9,035 nt of DNA. It comes from Spirosoma fluviale. GTDB taxonomy: Bacteria > Bacteroidota > Bacteroidia > Cytophagales > Spirosomataceae. The DNA is taken from assembly GCA_945906915.1 (NCBI GenBank), contig CAMDSI010000076.1, positions 1-9,035 on the forward strand, given 5' to 3'. How positions within the stretch are numbered: the stretch's first letter is position 1; each line of letters begins with the position of its first letter. The notes under the pieces are model-generated. The model saw nothing but the letters and a program-made list of their open reading frames with translations, was not told where the DNA came from and searched no databases. The translations under genes and the position numbers were made by a program. Below, piece by piece: positions 5,912-9,035 of the stretch.

Positions 5912-6670
5912 ATGGCCATTACGCATCTGTATGGTTTAATAGGTTTTCCTTTGGGTCATTCTTTTTCCAAGAAATATTTTACGGAGAAATTTGAAAATTT
6001 GGGGCTATCTACAACGCATGCCTACGAACAATTCCCTATTCCTACGATTGAAGAATTCAAGGCTATAATTACTTCTAATCCGAATTTACGCGGTTTGAAT
6101 GTAACGATTCCCTATAAACAGGCAGTGATGCCCTTTTTAGATGAAATCGATCTTGCAGCTGCCCAAATAGGCGCCGTGAATACCATCAAAATTGCGGAAG
6201 ACGGATACACGAGAGGTTATAATACGGATTATTGGGGATTTCGGACGACGGTGGAGTTTTGGGACAAATTCAAAAACTTCGAATCCCTAAAGGCCTGCGT
6301 TTTAGGTCAGGGCGGAGCTGCCAAAGCAATCATTGTGGCTTTGCAAGACTTAGGTTTTGAAGTCATTAAAGTGTCACGCCAAGCATCTGAAGAAACAGTC
6401 ACCTATGAACAAATGCCTGATTTAATGGAAGAAATCGGCTTAATCGTGAATACAACTCCATTAGGGATGTTCCCCAAAGTAGATGACAAACCGCCGATTC
6501 CTTACGAATTACTGAATAAGCAACATTATTTATACGATATCGTTTACAATCCTTTAGAAACGGCTTTTTTAAGCGCTGGACTAGAAAATAAAGTAGGTGG
6601 AATCTATTCCGGTCTGGAGATGTTGCATGGACAAGCCGACAAGGCTTGGGAGATTTGGCAAAAAAACTAA
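5912..6670 (+). CDS. aroE: Shikimate dehydrogenase
   Basis: This cytoplasmic enzyme reduces 3-dehydroshikimate to shikimate with NADPH, the fourth step of the shikimate pathway to aromatic amino acids and folate. In its 252 residues the substrate site shows GFPLGHSFSKKYF (11-23, with the Ser-x-Ser pair 17/19), LNVTIPYK with catalytic Lys69, and GYNTDYWGF with catalytic Asp106. The Rossmann nucleotide loop is VLGQGGAAKA (130-139). The C-terminal part has VNTTPLGMFP (179-188), YDIVYNPLETAFL (208-220) and GLEMLHGQ (234-241) with the conserved Gln241. The HSFSKKYF form, instead of HSxSPxxHN, is a known Bacteroidota-type variation. The gene lies one base after dedA. Its stop overlaps the stop of the convergent phosphoribosyltransferase gene, and no terminator is visible. 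Confidence 0.95.
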   Translation: MAITHLYGLIGFPLGHSFSKKYFTEKFENLGLSTTHAYEQFPIPTIEEFKAIITSNPNLRGLNVTIPYKQAVMPFLDEIDLAAAQIGAVNTIKIAEDGYTRGYNTDYWGFRTTVEFWDKFKNFESLKACVLGQGGAAKAIIVALQDLGFEVIKVSRQASEETVTYEQMPDLMEEIGLIVNTTPLGMFPKVDDKPPIPYELLNKQHYLYDIVYNPLETAFLSAGLENKVGGIYSGLEMLHGQADKAWEIWQKN

Positions 6671-7170
6671 GCTAAATAGACCCCTCTTTTTGCTGGATCG
6701 CTCAAGATCACTTGCACATGCTCGGAGAGTGTCGTGGAAAGTTCATATCCTTTATAATCCGCAGAAATAGGGAATCTTTTGTAATTGCGATCCACAATCA
6801 CTGCCACCTGTATACGTTTCACATGCATACTTAAGAAAGGGGCTAAACTGTAAGAGAAGGTACGGCCTGTGTTCAAAACGTCGTCCACTACAATGATAAC
6901 TTTATTTTCAAGGGCATCCGTTCCTCCCTCGAATTTCACAGGGCGCTCATAAGGTTGCTCCTTATTTAAATCAATCTTGACTGGAATAGCCTTGATTTTA
7001 GAGATGGCCTTCATTTCATCACATAGCATCTCGGCGAAAGCAAAGCCTTCACCTACGATTCCGGCAATCACTATTTCAGACTCTTCAAAGTTGTTCTCGT
7101 AGATTTGAAACGCGATTCTACGGATCTTTTGGAGAAGGGCAGGACCGTCAAGGACTTGTTTGGCAGACAT
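6667..7170 (-). CDS. PyrR-like phosphoribosyltransferase
   Basis: This is a 167-residue type I phosphoribosyltransferase. The PRPP-binding loop is VIIVVDDVLNTGRT (91-104), with the acidic pair 96-97 and the TGRT turn. An upstream GIVGEGFAFAEML (37-49) fits the phosphate-loop helix of the fold. The C-terminal VIVDRNYKRFPISADYKGYE (124-143) closely follows the PyrR pattern DRGHRELPIRADYVGK, so the best call is the PyrR branch (uracil phosphoribosyltransferase and/or pyr mRNA attenuation protein). No pyrimidine gene is nearby, and whether it binds RNA cannot be judged. Hypoxanthine/other-base transferases share the PRPP loop but not the C-terminal pattern. The gene converges on aroE with a 4-base stop overlap. 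Its own promoter region holds a 9-7-9 inverted repeat. Confidence 0.8.
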   Translation of the reverse strand: MSAKQVLDGPALLQKIRRIAFQIYENNFEESEIVIAGIVGEGFAFAEMLCDEMKAISKIKAIPVKIDLNKEQPYERPVKFEGGTDALENKVIIVVDDVLNTGRTFSYSLAPFLSMHVKRIQVAVIVDRNYKRFPISADYKGYELSTTLSEHVQVILSDPAKRGVYLA

Positions 7171-7179
7171 AGCTAATGC

Positions 7180-7204
7180 TTTAAATCAAATTGTGTGATT
7201 TAAA
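7180..7204. repeat. 9-7-9 inverted repeat before the PyrR-like gene
   Basis: TTTAAATCA (7180-7188) and TGATTTAAA (7196-7204) are perfect complements around a 7-base loop. The repeat sits 10-34 bases upstream of the PyrR-like ATG (7170), at or just after the transcript start predicted from the -7 box at 7210-7217. It could be an operator for a dimeric regulator or an AU-rich hairpin at the very 5' end of the mRNA. The sequence is seen directly; the role is open. Confidence 0.65.
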
Positions 7205-7209
7205 ATTAC

Positions 7210-7217
7210 CAAAATTA
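7210..7217 (-). promoter_or_regulatory. -7 promoter box for the PyrR-like gene
   Basis: On the minus strand this reads TAATTTTG, an exact match to TAnnTTTG, with a transcript start expected near 7203 and a leader of about 33 bases. There is no TTG at the usual -33 distance. The region is very AT-rich, so a chance match is possible. Confidence 0.5.
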
Positions 7218-7228
7218 TCCAATTTTCG

Positions 7229-7236
7229 TACCTTTA
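7229..7236 (+). promoter_or_regulatory. Possible -7 box for the YcxB-like/ruvX unit
   Basis: TACCTTTA matches seven of the eight positions of TAnnTTTG, with the final G replaced by A, and is placed about 31 bases before the ATG at 7268. There is no supporting -33 TTG. It is the best plus-strand candidate in this 97-base divergent space. Confidence 0.35.
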
Positions 7237-7267
7237 CGCCTTAATTAGCGTTTAAAATCATTCAATT

Positions 7268-7816
7268 ATGTCTAAAATGTACGGGGCTCAACAGCGCCAA
7301 ATGCAAGCACCTTCTAATCCATTAGCCATTAAAACGAAGAAATTCGCTTTAGAGAAAAATAAGTTTGTGGGTTTGTGCATGCGTCAACTTTTCTCGAACC
7401 AATGGAAATTTACCTTTATTCCGTTAGCACTTATTCTAGGAAATGTGGCATTAAATTTAACAGGGGCCTATAAGAACTATTGGATCTATATTTTCATCGC
7501 CGTTGCGGTGATCGCCTATATCCTTTTCTGGTTAATTCAATTTACAGGAATCACGCAATTAGCTCAATACAAGCAGCTTTTTGATAAGTACCGCTATGAA
7601 ATCGATAGTCGCCAAATCTTTATGAAACTTTCTGATAAAGAGGGCGGAATGATCAAGTGGGATATGATTTTAGGGGCTTATAAAGACAAAAACTCCTATG
7701 TCCTTGAAATGGGTAAATTCCAATTCTTGCACTTGCCATTCACCGTTTTCAATAACGATAATGACAAGAAATTATTAGATAAGATTTTACGCGATAAAGG
7801 ATATTTAAAATCCTAA
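7268..7816 (+). CDS. YcxB-like membrane protein of unknown function
   Basis: This 182-residue protein has an N-terminal cytoplasmic stretch rich in Gln and Lys (1-45). Two closely spaced membrane helices follow (about 47-66 and 72-93, the latter YWIYIFIAVAVIAYILFWLI-like). The soluble C-terminal domain (about 104-180) alternates strands: YEIDSRQIFMKLSDKEGGMI, then WDMILGAYKDKNSYVLEMG, then FLHLPFTVF and a final lysine-rich helix. This layout of two helices plus a PH-like domain, with an [I]-x-W-x-x-I tether and a hydrophobic-Pro-x-x-x-F motif, resembles the YcxB-like domain family, whose function is not known. I give that name on pattern only. The ATG at 7268 has no Shine-Dalgarno sequence. 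The ruvX start follows after one base, so the two are co-transcribed. Confidence 0.75.
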   Translation: MSKMYGAQQRQMQAPSNPLAIKTKKFALEKNKFVGLCMRQLFSNQWKFTFIPLALILGNVALNLTGAYKNYWIYIFIAVAVIAYILFWLIQFTGITQLAQYKQLFDKYRYEIDSRQIFMKLSDKEGGMIKWDMILGAYKDKNSYVLEMGKFQFLHLPFTVFNNDNDKKLLDKILRDKGYLKS

Positions 7817-7817
7817 G

Positions 7818-8234
7818 ATGGGCAGAATAGTAGCCATCGATTTCGGATTAAAGCGAACAGGAATTGCGGTGACGGATCCCTTGCAGATCATTGCGAATGG
7901 TCTAGATACCGTTCCAACGCATACTTTATTAGTCTTTTTGCAAACCTATTTCGCTAATGAAACAGTGGATCAAGTCGTCATCGGAATGCCCAAAAACCTG
8001 GACAATACCGACACAGATTCCACAGCAGGTGTTCGCATTTTTATCAAAAGTTTTCGGAAGAGATTTCCTTTAATTCCTTTAGAGGAACACGACGAACGTT
8101 TTACCTCTAAATTAGCCATGCAGGCAATGATTGCGGGTGGGATGTCGAAGAAAGATCGCAGAGAAAAAGGAACCGTCGATCGGGTATCAGCTACGATCAT
8201 TTTGCAATCGTATTTAGAATCTAAATCATATTAA
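7818..8234 (+). CDS. ruvX: YqgF/RuvX family pre-16S rRNA nuclease (putative Holliday junction resolvase)
   Basis: This is a 138-residue RNase H-fold protein. The family processes the 5' end of 16S rRNA in E. coli and was earlier named a putative Holliday junction resolvase. The order of motifs is complete: the first acidic strand IVAIDFGLKRTGIAVTD (4-20, Asp8), then VVIGMPKNLDNTDTDST (53-69), EEHDERFTSKLA (89-100) and the last acidic motif EKGTVDRVSATIILQSYL (116-133, Asp121). DERFTS replaces the commoner DERLTS, a minor change. The length matches the family. The start lies one base after the YcxB-like stop. The gene ends in an intrinsic terminator whose left arm begins inside the stop codon. 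Confidence 0.92.
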   Translation: MGRIVAIDFGLKRTGIAVTDPLQIIANGLDTVPTHTLLVFLQTYFANETVDQVVIGMPKNLDNTDTDSTAGVRIFIKSFRKRFPLIPLEEHDERFTSKLAMQAMIAGGMSKKDRREKGTVDRVSATIILQSYLESKSY

Positions 8235-8266
8235 AAAAGCGACCCTAGAAGAGAGTCGCTTTTTTT
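8233..8266. terminator. Bidirectional intrinsic terminator between ruvX and the PhyH gene
   Basis: AAAAAAGCGAC (8233-8243) and GTCGCTTTTTT (8255-8265) form a perfect 11-base-pair stem around an 11-base loop, followed by T at 8266. The five GC-rich inner pairs sit against a T-run on the plus strand and, by symmetry, against a T-run on the minus strand, so it can stop both convergent genes. Both stop codons lie within the A/T arms of the hairpin. Confidence 0.88.
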
Positions 8267-9035
8267 ATTTCGTTACCACTTTCGTAAATCGGTGGTAGAA
8301 TGGCGTTTTGCTATTATCATTTTTAGGCTTGTACTTCCCGGTAATGATGGGAACATACATTACTCGGCGACGTGATTTCTCTCCTACATTAGGCGAAACC
8401 TCTACCCGATGCCATAAACGGCCATCATGAATAGTTAAGTCTCCTCGCTCTATCTCGAATGCCGCTTCGCGCGCATCAGGTTTGTGATCGATGAATTGCT
8501 TTTTCCCAAACAATAATTTCAAAACTCCCTGCGTATGTGTTCCTGGTAAAACCCGAAGACCACCATTCGACGATGGGCAATTATCTAAGTGAATACCTAC
8601 GTTTAGCATAGGAAGAATCTTTTGACCTAAGAATAAATCACGTGGGCTATCCGTATGCCAGCCCATTTGACTAAACTTCGAATTAGGCTCGTTGATGTAA
8701 TGATTGAAAACGAGGCCATCTTTTTCATCCTCGCTGATTCGGCCTTCGTAAGGGCTTAATAATTCGATCATCAATTGCAGACGAGGATCTTTTAATAATT
8801 CGGCTAATATTGGGCTATATTGATTCGTAAAGCACATGCGTTGAATCATCGGATTTCCTTCATGATCCTTACCAAACTTAAGTGGTGTGCCTTTGACTTT
8901 TTCGATACCTTCTTCTAACCACGTCTTCTCAATTTTCGCTAATTCTGAAATGAAAAGTTCCGCAGTTGTAGGATCAATGAATTTTTTAAAATGAATTACG
9001 CCATACTTCTTGAAGTATTCTTTCTGCTCCTCCGT
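8265..9035 (-). CDS. Phytanoyl-CoA dioxygenase (PhyH) family Fe(II)/2-oxoglutarate oxygenase, 5' end cut by window edge
   Basis: The minus-strand frame is open from the right edge, giving at least 256 residues. The ATG at 8849 is internal. The 62 residues before it continue the family pattern, starting TEEQKEYFKKYGVIHFKKFI, so only a few N-terminal residues are missing. PhyH enzymes are cytoplasmic oxygenases that hydroxylate varied substrates using non-heme iron and 2-oxoglutarate. In visible numbering, the iron ligands are His127 and Asp129 in GWHTDSPRD and distal His209 in HDGRLWHRVEVSPN. A basic cluster (222-224) in KSRRRVMYVP probably holds the 2-oxoglutarate carboxylate. Between them are LNVGIHLDNCPSSNGGLRVL and PGTHTQG, the conserved jelly-roll core. 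The substrate cannot be predicted. The gene converges on ruvX through the shared terminator. Confidence 0.88.
   Translation of the reverse strand, partial: TEEQKEYFKKYGVIHFKKFIDPTTAELFISELAKIEKTWLEEGIEKVKGTPLKFGKDHEGNPMIQRMCFTNQYSPILAELLKDPRLQLMIELLSPYEGRISEDEKDGLVFNHYINEPNSKFSQMGWHTDSPRDLFLGQKILPMLNVGIHLDNCPSSNGGLRVLPGTHTQGVLKLLFGKKQFIDHKPDAREAAFEIERGDLTIHDGRLWHRVEVSPNVGEKSRRRVMYVPIITGKYKPKNDNSKTPFYHRFTKVVTK

Noticed and set aside
7236..7251. ACGC...GCGT inverted repeat near the YcxB-like promoter
   Set aside because: Only four base pairs with an 8-base spacer in AT-rich DNA; expected by chance.
7970..8200. 76-codon open frame antisense to ruvX
   Set aside because: It mirrors the conserved ruvX motifs on the opposite strand and shows no independent coding sign.

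Overview
The window looks like ordinary, gene-dense chromosome from a Bacteroidota bacterium, most likely a low-to-mid GC Cytophagales member (freshwater genera such as Aquirufa or its relatives are only a guess). Four things support this. Start codons lack Shine-Dalgarno sequences. Intergenic spaces carry -7 boxes of the Bacteroidota type (TAnnTTTG). FeoA and FeoB are short and unfused. The CcmB/CcmC, shikimate dehydrogenase, PyrR-like, YcxB-like and ComA proteins read like Bacteroidota versions of their families. There is no rRNA, tRNA, CRISPR, transposase, phage or plasmid gene.

Layout. Positions 1-1045 (minus) hold ccmB and the start of ccmC, the heme-handling part of cytochrome c maturation. 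Divergent from them, 1141-3504 (plus) is a feoA-feoB ferrous iron uptake operon with a good promoter and a palindrome resembling a Fur-family operator. Positions 3501-4385 (minus) hold a secreted DUF2147 protein followed by a PaaI-type hotdog thioesterase; the latter converges on feoB so tightly that the two stop codons overlap. From a divergent promoter region (4386-4512), 4513-6670 (plus) carries a phosphosulfolactate synthase (ComA) homologue, a DedA membrane protein and shikimate dehydrogenase. A PyrR-like phosphoribosyltransferase (6667-7170, minus) again converges with a 4-base stop overlap. Positions 7268-8234 (plus) hold a YcxB-like membrane protein and the YqgF/RuvX nuclease, ending in a bidirectional terminator shared with a PhyH-type dioxygenase (8265-9035, minus) that runs off the right edge.

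How the genes work together. The left third has an iron/heme theme: heme transfer for cytochrome c next to ferrous iron uptake. The ComA-DedA-AroE unit joins sulfonate synthesis from phosphoenolpyruvate, a membrane carrier and the shikimate pathway; whether this is functional or merely positional cannot be told from the sequence. The remainder is housekeeping.

I found no evidence for a wholly new system. The most useful leads are the Fur-like palindrome before feoA, the 9-7-9 inverted repeat at the predicted 5' end of the PyrR-like transcript, the ComA homologue in a bacterium not expected to make coenzyme M, and a tandem/inverted repeat inside ccmC. All functional calls are from motif reading without database searches.
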